This document shows positions 51,289 through 58,355 of a stretch of 58,355 nucleotides of DNA, piece after piece. The position numbers were made by a program, and so were the translations under genes. Origin of the DNA: an uncultured Acetobacteraceae bacterium (GTDB taxonomy: Bacteria > Pseudomonadota > Alphaproteobacteria > Acetobacterales > Acetobacteraceae); the NCBI GenBank assembly GCA_943912335.1, contig CALTUD010000026.1:1-58355 (forward strand), given 5' to 3'. Positions within the stretch are counted from its first letter, which is position 1; every line of letters starts with the position of its first letter. The notes beneath the pieces were generated by a model. It worked only from the letters and a program-made list of their open reading frames with translations, was not told the DNA's origin and ran no database searches.

Positions 51289-53232
51289 CTATTCCCCGTT
51301 CAGGTTGTCGGCGTCCCGCAGCCCCAGAAGGCCCAGGACGCGCGTGGAAATGCAGTCCGACGTGATGCCGGCCGAAGCGCCGGCCTGGACCGGCCCTTCC
51401 GGCCGGCCGTCCCGCCGCGGCCCGAACGATCCGGGCTCTGCGGCGTGAATTCCTCGATGCTCCCCAGCGTCGTTCCGACCGCCGCGATAACGGGGGCCGA
51501 AACCGTCCATGCCGATGAAGACCCCGTCCGGACCCAGCCAGCGCTCCCAGCCGAATCCCGAGGCAGCCTCGATGCCGATCCGCGGCGCGGACCCCAGCAC
51601 CTGCGCATGATACGCCGCCGGCTTGTCCGCGAAAAGCTCCCAGCACGGCAGAGACACCACGGCGGTGTCGACGCCCAGACGCGCCAGGCGCGTCCGCGCC
51701 GCCAGCGCCGCCGCCACCTCCGGCCCGGTGGCGATCAGCGTCGCCTGCCGCCGCGTCGCGGCTTCGGCCAGAACATAGCCGCCCTGCGCACAGCCCTCGT
51801 GCCGCCAGGACGGCTCGGACGCGTTGCCCTGGGAGCCGGGAAAACGGGCGCGCTCCGACAAGGCCAGCAGGCTCGGCCCGTCGCCGCGGGCCAGCGCCAG
51901 GCGCCAGCACGCCGCCAGCTCCACCGGATCGGCCGGCCGGAACAGGAACACGTGCGGCATCGCCCGCAGGCTGGCGAACTGCTCCACGGGCGGCCAGCCG
52001 GCGCCGTCCGGCACCTGATCGGCCAGCAGATACACGATGGGCTGCTCCATCAGCGCCGCCAGACGCAGCGCCGGGCGCATCCGGTCGATGGAGATCACCG
52101 ACGCGCTCACCACGGGGCGCAGGCCGCCATGCAGCGACAAGCCGTTGCTGATCGCCGCCATGCCGTGTTCCTGCACGCCGCAGAACAGATGCCGCGTGCC
52201 CGGCAACGCCGTCCGCGCCGCATGGGTCGTCACGGGGATCACCAGCCCGGCGTCGCCCGCCGCCGCCTCGGCCACGGGCTCCGGCGCCGCGTTCGCCCGC
52301 GACGCGGCGATGCCGGTCGCGGATTGCAGCGACACGGTTTCGGGCAGGGTGGAAAACAGGGCGGATAGATCGCCTTTGGCCGCGTCCAGCGTGTCGGCGG
52401 GCGCTCCCGTGCCGGCGCCCGCCGACATCGCCCCGGACCAGTTCGGCGGCAACCGTCCGCGAAGCTGCCGGTCGAACTCGGCGGCCATGCGATGCCTGGC
52501 CAAACGCTTCAGCCAGCCGCGACGCGCCGCAGCACCGCGCTGCCCCGCCGCCAGCCAGGCCTGCGCATCGCCGAGCGGGTCGGGCAGGGGAAGCGGCGCC
52601 GCGCCCGGCAGGCAGGCGATCAGCGTCGGGCGGCGATTGCGTTGCGCCCGGGCGATCGCGCCGGCCACGGCATCGGGATCGCTGGCATCCACCTGACGCA
52701 CCGCCCAGCCGGCGGCGGCGAAGCGGGTGGCGGCATCCGGCCCGTCCTGGCGGCCTTCGGCGCGGCTGTCGGCGGCGGGTTCGTACAGAACGGCGAGCTT
52801 CTCCAGCTCCATCCGGCCGGCCAGCTCCGCCGCTTCCGACGACACGCCGGCGGCGAGGTCGGTTTCGCAGGCCAGAACCCAGGTGCGGTGATCCACCAGC
52901 GTGCGGCCGAACCGTCCCGCCAGAACGCGCTCGCCCATCGCCTGCCCGACGGCGCAGGCGAAACCCTGGCCGGGCGGACCCGCCTCGATCTCGCGCGCCG
53001 GATGACGCCCGAACGGGGCGTCGGCCGCCGGCTCCGTGCCGGCCTGTTCCAGCAGCCAGTCGAGCAGAAGGGAAAACCGGCCGGACGACAGGATGAAGCG
53101 GTCGCGATCCGCCCAGCCGGGATCGGCCGGATCGAAGCGCAGGAAGCGCTGCCACAGGGTGGCCGCCGCCACGGCGATGGCCGGAACCAGAGCGGGCGTC
53201 GGCGAACGGATCGACAAGGGACGCTGCTGCAT
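51289..53232 (-). CDS. Degenerate transketolase-like protein heading the gap-pgk operon
   Basis: A ~647-residue protein aligned along its length with transketolase, but key residues are gone. The N-terminal SGHPG segment is absent (the protein starts about there, at ALVPAIAVAAATLW). LSSGRFSLLL replaces the usual SAGHGS; the thiamine-diphosphate motif GDG is CETD in VLACETDLAAGVSSEAAELAG, and the later Asn is missing. VQEHGMAAISNGLSLHGG retains the catalytic Glu. The C-terminus has a Gly/Arg-rich insertion. It probably does not act as a transketolase; it may have a structural or regulatory role, or be decaying. The start could also be ATG 53283. It is first in the operon with gap and pgk. Confidence 0.75.
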   Translation of the reverse strand: MQQRPLSIRSPTPALVPAIAVAAATLWQRFLRFDPADPGWADRDRFILSSGRFSLLLDWLLEQAGTEPAADAPFGRHPAREIEAGPPGQGFACAVGQAMGERVLAGRFGRTLVDHRTWVLACETDLAAGVSSEAAELAGRMELEKLAVLYEPAADSRAEGRQDGPDAATRFAAAGWAVRQVDASDPDAVAGAIARAQRNRRPTLIACLPGAAPLPLPDPLGDAQAWLAAGQRGAAARRGWLKRLARHRMAAEFDRQLRGRLPPNWSGAMSAGAGTGAPADTLDAAKGDLSALFSTLPETVSLQSATGIAASRANAAPEPVAEAAAGDAGLVIPVTTHAARTALPGTRHLFCGVQEHGMAAISNGLSLHGGLRPVVSASVISIDRMRPALRLAALMEQPIVYLLADQVPDGAGWPPVEQFASLRAMPHVFLFRPADPVELAACWRLALARGDGPSLLALSERARFPGSQGNASEPSWRHEGCAQGGYVLAEAATRRQATLIATGPEVAAALAARTRLARLGVDTAVVSLPCWELFADKPAAYHAQVLGSAPRIGIEAASGFGWERWLGPDGVFIGMDGFGPRYRGGRNDAGEHRGIHAAEPGSFGPRRDGRPEGPVQAGASAGITSDCISTRVLGLLGLRDADNLNGE

Positions 53233-53358
53233 CGGCCGCGCTGATACGAGCCCGGCGGGGGGAGGCGCAAGCGGCAAGGGCATGGCGAAGCGTGTCGTTC
53301 CGCTTCCATGACGGCCCGGCCTTGCTGCCGTCCCCCGTTCCTGCGACGCTTCGCCGCC

Positions 53359-53838
53359 ATGCAGATCATAGCGTTCCGTTCCGCCCGCCCGGCCTTTCGC
53401 GCCGCCGCCGCGACCCTGCTCGCCGGCGCGCTGCTGAGCACCGCCGGCTGCAAGCTGATCGACCAGCGCACCTTCGATCCGGACGTGAACCGCAAGCCGG
53501 TGCCGGTGCTGCCGCCCGCACCGCCGGCACCCAGGCCGATCCCGCCTCTGGCCACGGTGCGGTTCGGCGCGCCGCCGGAAAGCTGGCAGCCCGATCTTTC
53601 GGCCATCGTGAAACAGGCGCTGGCCCGCAAGCCGGATGCGCTGTTCACCGTGCAGACCGTCGTGCCCGGCACGGGCACGGCCGAGCAGCAGGCCAAGGCA
53701 ATCGAAAAGGCCGTGCATGATGGCGGCGAGCCCGTCGCGCAGACCATCCACGATGCCGGTGCCGGCACGGCGCAGATCAACATGACCGCCACCACCGATG
53801 CGGTGTCGGCGCCGGAGGTCCGCGTCACCGTCCGTTGA
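53359..53838 (+). CDS. Lipoprotein of unknown function
   Basis: A 159-residue protein with signal peptide and lipobox LSTAGC (Cys near residue 32), so it is anchored by lipid. After a Pro-rich linker (PVPVLPPAPPAP) there is a small domain: RFGAPPESWQPDLSAIVKQA and FTVQTVVPGTGTAEQQAKAI, ending with a beta-rich stretch. The shape recalls small secretion-associated lipoproteins of acetic acid bacteria, but I do not recognise a family. It is divergent from the transketolase-like gene. Confidence 0.7.
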   Translation: MQIIAFRSARPAFRAAAATLLAGALLSTAGCKLIDQRTFDPDVNRKPVPVLPPAPPAPRPIPPLATVRFGAPPESWQPDLSAIVKQALARKPDALFTVQTVVPGTGTAEQQAKAIEKAVHDGGEPVAQTIHDAGAGTAQINMTATTDAVSAPEVRVTVR

Positions 53839-53852
53839 GCAGTCTCGCGGCG

Positions 53853-53885
53853 CGCGCGGCGAAAGTTGCGTCGCCGCGCGATTTT
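53853..53885 (+). terminator. Terminator after the lipoprotein gene
   Basis: CGCGCGGCG (53853-53861), ten-base loop, CGCCGCGCG (53872-53880), then ATTTTCG. Fifteen bp after the stop. The ~350 bp from here to the porin start at 54235 hold no gene I can support. Confidence 0.75.
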
Positions 53886-54234
53886 CGCGGCATCGTCATT
53901 CTGTGCGCGGTTGTCGGCCTCGCGGCGAGCGCGGCGTTTCCCGCGTCCGATCCTGGGCTCTGTTCCGCATCGTCGGTTCCGAAAAACACGAGCCGTGGCG
54001 GCGCGATTGGGTGAGCGGCGTCATCACGCGACGTCGATCCGTGCGACGTCGCGCGACTCAGACGCATCCCGAACGGCACGCGAAGAGCGCGACAATGATG
54101 CAACAAGACCGGCGCAAACCACGCGCGAAAGCCCGAAGGCGATAGCGGCGTCAGGCCGGTTCACGTTAATTCCCGGTCATATTGATCGACAGATGTCGCG
54201 GTGGTCCGAACCGGTGCGGCTCGGAGGAGAAGAT

Positions 54235-55671
54235 ATGTCCGGTTCAACCCTGTCGCGCCGACGCGCCCTGATGCTGACGTTGCCCGTTCTTGCCGGTGGC
54301 ATCGGGACCGCTTCCGCGCAGACCTCGCTCAACCCCAGCGAGCGCGTGTCCACGCCGCTCGGCGAGCTGGTGATGAAGTCCAGCGTGCCGCCGCTGCCGA
54401 AGCCGGAAGCGTTGCTGCCGGACATGCTCGGCGTCGGGCCTTATCTGCGCAATCACGGCATCGCGGTTCTGCTCGACAACACCAACGAGTTCGCCGGAAT
54501 CGTCTCCGGCCCCTCCAAGGGCGCCACCGATGCCGGGCAGTACTCGCTCGAGAACGATATCGACTGGCAGCAGCTCGCCGGGATCACCGGTTTCTCGACT
54601 CATGCCGTCGTGGTGGGGCGTTACGGCATTCCCGCCAGCCGCATGTTCGGCGACAACCTGAATCCGTCGCAGGAAATCTACGGTGCGGGCGGCAACGTCG
54701 TGGTGCATCTGGTCTATGCCTACGGCGAGGAGACCATGGCGCATGGCCGCGTCGACGTGACGGCGGGACGCATTCCGTTCCTGAACGATTTCTCGTCCTC
54801 GCCGCTCTACTGCAACTTCATGAACAACTCCTTCTGCGGAAACCCGAAGGCGTCGTCGGACAATCTGACCCATTCCTCCTATCCGGATGCCGGCTGGGCC
54901 ACGCGCCTGCGCGTCCGCCCGACCGAATACACCTATATCCAGACGGGCATCTTCTTCGCCGAAGCCAACATCTACAGCGCCACCAACGGCTATCGCACTG
55001 GTTTCCGCTTCTCCTCGCAGCAGATCAACGGCCAGCTGTTTCCGGTCGAAATCGGCTGGGAGCCGCGTTTCGGGCGTGACGAACTGCCCGGCCACTACAA
55101 GCTCGGTTTCGGCTACGACAACCAGAACCACAACGACAATACGCTGGACATCAATCGCAACCTGATCGGCGCGACCGGCCAGAAACCGTTGCAGCGCAAG
55201 GGCGCCACGGCGGAATGGGCGCTGTTCGACCAGATGCTGATGCGCAACGGCAAGGGCGCCGCCGATGGGCTGATCCTGCTGGGCGGTTTCTATCACAACA
55301 GCGATCGCAGCTCGACGCGCAACAAGCAGTACGAGATCGCCGTGCTCGACAGGGGCTTCTGGAAGGCCCGTCCGCAGGACGGCATCGGTCTTGCGTTCAA
55401 CTATCTGCAGGTTCCGCACGCCTTGACGCGCACGGAAGAGCTGCAACAGGAACTCGGCCTGCCCATCACGGGAAACGGCAACCAGTTCTACAACGCCAGC
55501 ACTCCCGGCGTGCAGTCCAGCACCATGGACGTGGAGGCCACGTACCAGATCCATGTGATGCGCGGCGTCACCTTCGCGCCGGACTTCCAGTATTTCATTC
55601 GTCCCAACGCGCAGACCAACCTACACGATGCGGCCTTGATCGGGTTCAAGAGCCATATCGAGTTGTTCTGA
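54235..55671 (+). CDS. OprB-type carbohydrate-selective porin
   Basis: A 478-residue outer-membrane protein. The signal contains RRRALMLTLPVLAGGIGTA, cleavage near ASA/QT (residue ~24). The rest is beta-barrel-like; LLPDMLGVGPYLRNHGIAVLLDNTNEFAG and GRIPFLNDFSSSPLYCNFMNNSFCGNP resemble OprB sugar porins, and the protein ends with an aromatic residue (SHIELF). The start is supported by GGAGGAGA at 54223-54230, 4 bp upstream. It would let sugars or polyols reach periplasmic oxidases. Repeat copy 4 begins 13 bp after the stop. Confidence 0.85.
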   Translation: MSGSTLSRRRALMLTLPVLAGGIGTASAQTSLNPSERVSTPLGELVMKSSVPPLPKPEALLPDMLGVGPYLRNHGIAVLLDNTNEFAGIVSGPSKGATDAGQYSLENDIDWQQLAGITGFSTHAVVVGRYGIPASRMFGDNLNPSQEIYGAGGNVVVHLVYAYGEETMAHGRVDVTAGRIPFLNDFSSSPLYCNFMNNSFCGNPKASSDNLTHSSYPDAGWATRLRVRPTEYTYIQTGIFFAEANIYSATNGYRTGFRFSSQQINGQLFPVEIGWEPRFGRDELPGHYKLGFGYDNQNHNDNTLDINRNLIGATGQKPLQRKGATAEWALFDQMLMRNGKGAADGLILLGGFYHNSDRSSTRNKQYEIAVLDRGFWKARPQDGIGLAFNYLQVPHALTRTEELQQELGLPITGNGNQFYNASTPGVQSSTMDVEATYQIHVMRGVTFAPDFQYFIRPNAQTNLHDAALIGFKSHIELF

Positions 55672-55684
55672 TCGAAAGGCGAAT

Positions 55685-55801
55685 CTTCTTTTTCTGAAGA
55701 AAAAGAAGCAAAAAGACTTCTATCCGTTTGGTGCGGAGCAGATGGTTCGGCATGGAGCCAAACGGACAGAAGTTCTTTGGTTCTTTCTTTTAAGAAAGAA
55801 C
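55685..55801 (+). repeat. Composite palindromic AT-rich repeat, copy 4
   Basis: Hairpin A at 55685-55708 (arms CTTCTTTTTC and GAAAAAGAAG), arm ATCCGTTTGG (55722-55731), 26-bp middle, CCAAACGG (55758-55765), GACAGAAGTTCTTTG, hairpin C at 55780-55801 (arms GTTCTTTCTT and AAGAAAGAAC). It sits between the convergent porin and hydrolase genes, and the last few codons and stop of the hydrolase are supplied by hairpin C. Confidence 0.9.
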
Positions 55802-56356
55802 GATCCCGGCCACGTCGGACACACGGGCGATCATCGGGAAGATGCTGCTGAAAGCAAAGCCGTGCATCTCGTCCGACAGGCCGGCGCAGCAATCTTCCAC
55901 GATGACGACGGCATAGTTGTGTTCGTGCGCGGCGCGTGCGGTCGACTCGACGCCCATGTTGGTGGCGATTCCGCCGATCACCACCGTGGTGATGCCGCGA
56001 CGGCGGAGTTGCAGATCCAGCTCCGTGCCGTGGAAGGCGCCCCATTGATGCTTGGTGATGCGCAGATCGCCCGGCTCGGCCACGCCATCCACCAGTTCCG
56101 CCCAGTCGGCCGGAAGCTGGGTGCCCGGCGGCATCGTCGAGCGGTCCACGGGCGAGCGCAGCGCGTCCCTGCCGTCGGCGGCGAAGGCGACGTTCACCGC
56201 AACCACCGTTCCCCCGGCCGCGCGGAAGCGCTGCGCCAGCACCGACGCGTTCCGCACCACATCCGCACCGCTCCGGGGCGCCACGGGACGCGAGACGATG
56301 CCCTTCTGCAGATCGATCAGGATCAGGGCGGTGGTCGCTGCGTTCAGCTCGATCAT
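55790..56356 (-). CDS. Isochorismatase-family hydrolase, YecD-like
   Basis: A 188-residue Rossmann-like protein. Asp15 in LILIDLQKG and Lys102 in ITKHQWGAF fill two sites of the catalytic triad, but the usual nucleophilic Cys is Gly135 in GGIATNMGVESTAR. The same Gly occurs in E. coli YecD, so this belongs to that branch and not to the cysteine amidohydrolases; its reaction is uncertain. It is divergent from a TetR regulator. Its last codons (GIVLS, then stop) lie inside repeat copy 4, so the C-terminus has been remodelled by the repeat. Confidence 0.85.
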   Translation of the reverse strand: MIELNAATTALILIDLQKGIVSRPVAPRSGADVVRNASVLAQRFRAAGGTVVAVNVAFAADGRDALRSPVDRSTMPPGTQLPADWAELVDGVAEPGDLRITKHQWGAFHGTELDLQLRRRGITTVVIGGIATNMGVESTARAAHEHNYAVVIVEDCCAGLSDEMHGFAFSSIFPMIARVSDVAGIVLS

Positions 56357-56398
56357 GATAAGGCCTTTCGGGGTGCTGCCGCGCTGCCGGCGACACCC

Positions 56399-56421
56399 GT
56401 TGAGTTGAGGACAGACTCAAC
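56399..56421. promoter_or_regulatory. Probable TetR operator between the hydrolase and its regulator
   Basis: GTTGAGT (56399-56405), nine bases, ACTCAAC (56415-56421). It lies in the 75-bp divergent promoter region, 10 bp before the regulator start. Confidence 0.65.
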
Positions 56422-56431
56422 TTAGGGAAAG

Positions 56432-57055
56432 ATGAGGATGGAATCAACTTCGAAGCGCGCCGCGCGGGCGCCGACCCGTCAGGACGGCCACCAGCGCGTC
56501 GCATCCCTGCTGGACGCCGCCGCAACGGTGATCGGCGAGCGCGGGTTCCCCGCCGCGACCATGTCCGAGATCGCCGCCCGCGCCGATGCCAGGATCGGCT
56601 CGCTGTATCGCTTCTTTCCCGACAAGAATGCGCTCGCCGATGCGCTGGTGGAGCGTTATCTGGCGCTGATCGTCGACAGTTTCGCGCCGCTGCGGCCCGA
56701 GGCCGCCACCTTGTCGCCCAGCGATCTGGCCGATGCGCTGCTGGACCAGCTCGTCGCCCTGCGCCCGCGCGGCGCGGCGATCTCCGCCCTGCTGGACGGC
56801 CGCCCCGACGGCGACAGCATCCGCGCCGCCTTCCGCGGCAGGCTTCTGGACGAGATCGGCACGCTGCTGCTGGCCAACGCGCCATGGCTCGCCCCGGAAA
56901 CGGTGCCGGACATCGCCGCCCTGCTTCTCAACACCATGAAGCTGATGGCGGCTCTGCACACGGGCGAGGCGCCGGGCGGCCCCGGCACGCGCGATGAACT
57001 GCGCGCGATGGTGCGGTCCTATCTCGAGGGCCGCCTCGCGCGTCCGCCCGGTTGA
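56432..57055 (+). CDS. TetR-family transcriptional regulator
   Basis: A 207-residue regulator. HTH in residues ~24-70: LLDAAATVIGERGFPAATMS and ADARIGSLYRFFPDKNALADAL. The C-terminal domain is helical. An inverted repeat directly upstream and the divergent YecD-like hydrolase suggest it represses that gene and itself. A second in-frame ATG two codons downstream is possible. Ligand unknown. Confidence 0.87.
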   Translation: MRMESTSKRAARAPTRQDGHQRVASLLDAAATVIGERGFPAATMSEIAARADARIGSLYRFFPDKNALADALVERYLALIVDSFAPLRPEAATLSPSDLADALLDQLVALRPRGAAISALLDGRPDGDSIRAAFRGRLLDEIGTLLLANAPWLAPETVPDIAALLLNTMKLMAALHTGEAPGGPGTRDELRAMVRSYLEGRLARPPG

Positions 57056-57077
57056 CGGGACGCGCGGAGCGACGCGA

Positions 57078-57878
57078 TCAGCCGCCCTTGCGGGCCGTCG
57101 CCACCATCGCCTTCAGGTCGCCGTAATCGGCGGCCCCCGGGATCATCTCCGTGCCGGCCACGAAGGTCGGCGTGCCGGTGAGGTGCAGCGTCTTCGCCAG
57201 CGCCACGTTGCGCTCCAGCACCTTGGTCACCGCCTCCGAATTCATGTCGCGCACCAGCTGCGGCACATCAAGGCCGACGCGCGCGGCAATGGTCTTCACC
57301 CGGTCCAGACCCGGCGCGCCGCTATCGGTCATCAGCGCCCGCTGCAGCGCGGCGTAGCGGCCCTGCAGCGCCGCGGCCTGGATCGCCCGCGCGTCGATCT
57401 CGCTGTTCGGCCCCAGGATCGGGATCAGCTTCTCCACCAGCCTGACCTTGCGGTCAGATTGCAGAAGCTTGTCCAGATCCGGCAGCACCTTGCGGCAGTA
57501 CGGGCAGCGCGGGTCGTAGAACTCCACCAGCGTCACGTCGCCGGCCGGGTTGCCCTCGATCGCGTCGCCCGGCTGGCCGCTCAGCGCCGCCTGGTTCGCC
57601 TTCACCGCCTGATCGGCCGCCTCCTGCTCCTTCTGCTCGGACGACGCACGCAGCGCGGTGATCGCGTCGCCCAGGATGGTCGGGTCGGTCTTCAGCGCGT
57701 TGCGCACGATCGTCACGATCTCCGCCCGCTGCGCAGGGGTGAACGCGTCCGGGGCATCGGCGCGGGCGGCGGGGGGCGCGATCAGGCTCGCCGCCATCAG
57801 CACGGCGACGCCCGGCGCCACCAGAGGGGCGGCCGAGCCGGCGATGCGGCGGGCGATGCGTCGCGTGAACTCGATCAT
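57078..57878 (-). CDS. DsbA-family disulfide oxidoreductase/isomerase, periplasmic
   Basis: A 266-residue exported protein with signal peptide to about residue 40 (ARA). An N-terminal helical region (AQRAEIVTIVRNALKTDPTIL, key residues 50-70) precedes the thioredoxin domain, whose redox centre is CPYC (Cys125, Cys128). The cis-proline is in TGTPTFVAG. The layout matches the Com1/ScsC-like DsbA group with an N-terminal oligomerisation stalk, which often acts as an isomerase. It lies convergent to the TetR gene. Confidence 0.87.
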   Translation of the reverse strand: MIEFTRRIARRIAGSAAPLVAPGVAVLMAASLIAPPAARADAPDAFTPAQRAEIVTIVRNALKTDPTILGDAITALRASSEQKEQEAADQAVKANQAALSGQPGDAIEGNPAGDVTLVEFYDPRCPYCRKVLPDLDKLLQSDRKVRLVEKLIPILGPNSEIDARAIQAAALQGRYAALQRALMTDSGAPGLDRVKTIAARVGLDVPQLVRDMNSEAVTKVLERNVALAKTLHLTGTPTFVAGTEMIPGAADYGDLKAMVATARKGG

Positions 57879-58171
57879 GCGCGAAAACTCTCCGAACGGT
57901 CTCGCCGGAGCATGTAGCAGCCCCCGCCCCGGATCGCGAGCATGGCCGCCCGGAGCGGGCAGGGAAGACACGACACACGCCGCCCTCCGGCCGAAGCGCC
58001 TCCTCCGATCGTGCGTGCGCATTCCCGGCCCCGGCACTTGGGACCGGGTTCCCCGGCAGCGCCGCCCGCGCACCGCGTCCGGCCCCGTCGCGCCGGACCG
58101 GACCCCGCCCGGACGTTGCCGACCCGGCCCAAGCCGTTTATGGGCTGCGAGGTCCAAGGGAGAGCATTGGC

Positions 58172-58355
58172 GTGCCGAAACCTGTCGCGGCTTCTTTGCC
58201 CGTTTGTTCCGCGACCCGTCGCGCGATCCGCACCCCGTTCGCCCGGAGGCTGCTGAGCGGCGCCGTCGCCCTGCCGCTGGTCTTGTCCGGCTGCGGCAGC
58301 GTGCAGTCGGTGCGCAACCTCGTCGCCGGTCCGCCCTCGCCCTACCTGCTGTCTC
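58172..58355 (+). CDS. Lipoprotein, 5' part (cut by window end)
   Basis: The first 61 codons of an exported lipoprotein with GTG start and AAGGGAGAG 7 bp upstream. Signal and lipobox LSGC (Cys near residue 43), then GSVQSVRNLVAGPPSPYLLS. The GPPSPYLLS start of the mature part recalls ABC-type intermembrane transport auxiliary lipoproteins (PqiC/DUF330-like), but too little is present to be sure. The 290 bp before it (57879-58171) show no gene. Confidence 0.6.
   Translation, partial: MPKPVAASLPVCSATRRAIRTPFARRLLSGAVALPLVLSGCGSVQSVRNLVAGPPSPYLLS

Noticed and set aside
50264..53155. Long minus-strand ORF joining the gap frame to an upstream frame
   Set aside because: Only the part from 51283 downward is gap; the rest overlaps the transketolase-like gene in another frame with shadow composition.

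Overview
The window (58,355 bp, high GC, dense genes with many ATGA/GTGA overlaps) looks like chromosome of an alphaproteobacterium, most likely an acetic acid bacterium (Acetobacteraceae, Gluconacetobacter-like). This is inferred from gene content (OprB and OprO/P-type porins, tkt-gap-pgk order, dciA-dsbA-smc next to mutY), from composition, and from an AT-rich palindromic repeat whose chance translations I associate with that family. No rRNA, tRNA or CRISPR array was recognised.

Layout. 1-4.9 kb: phosphate block, with the 3' end of pstB, then phoU, phoB, a phoR without membrane segments, and an OprO/P-type porin. 5.2-7.9 kb: an RhlE-like DEAD-box helicase and guanine deaminase, abutting stop-to-stop with 7.9-13.6 kb: dciA-dsbA-like-smc (minus strand), divergent from mutY. 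14.7-16.85 kb: a small low-GC island with one 312-residue protein of unknown function, two inverted repeats upstream of it and two hairpins. 16.85-22.7 kb: an SbcD/YhaO-like nuclease and an SbcC/YhaN-like ATPase translationally coupled to a precorrin-2 dehydrogenase with a vestigial methyltransferase domain, then cyanase and a two-POTRA periplasmic protein. 22.8-26.1 kb: a divergent TetR/SDR pair and a DbpA-like helicase. 26.3-30.7 kb: a small ORF, a cupredoxin-like protein coupled to a chemoreceptor, an amidase and a DUF305 protein. 31.1-34.2 kb: dapF-mtaB-ftsY. 34.2-37.8 kb: a GntR regulator divergent from an MmgE/PrpD enzyme and an MFS carrier, a compact catabolic cassette. 37.9-46.0 kb: a complete kdp locus on the minus strand (micro-ORF, F, A, B, C, D, E) with a KdpE-box-like promoter. 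46.2-48.6 kb: an exported methyltransferase-like protein, a membrane/LysM-like gene broken by an in-frame TAG, and a secreted protein. 49.0-53.2 kb: tkt-like-gap-pgk, in which the transketolase is catalytically degenerate. 53.4-58.4 kb: a lipoprotein, an OprB-type porin, a YecD-like hydrolase divergent from a TetR regulator, a DsbA-family protein, and the start of another lipoprotein.

The most unusual structure is a ~112-118 bp AT-rich composite palindrome present four times (22.7, 37.8, 46.0, 55.7 kb), each just beyond or overlapping a stop codon and three times between convergent genes. Other points worth checking are the in-frame amber codon, the degenerate transketolase heading the gap-pgk operon, the unannotated micropeptide upstream of kdpF, the coupling of an SMC-like nuclease pair to siroheme synthesis, and the island gene with its operator-like palindromes.
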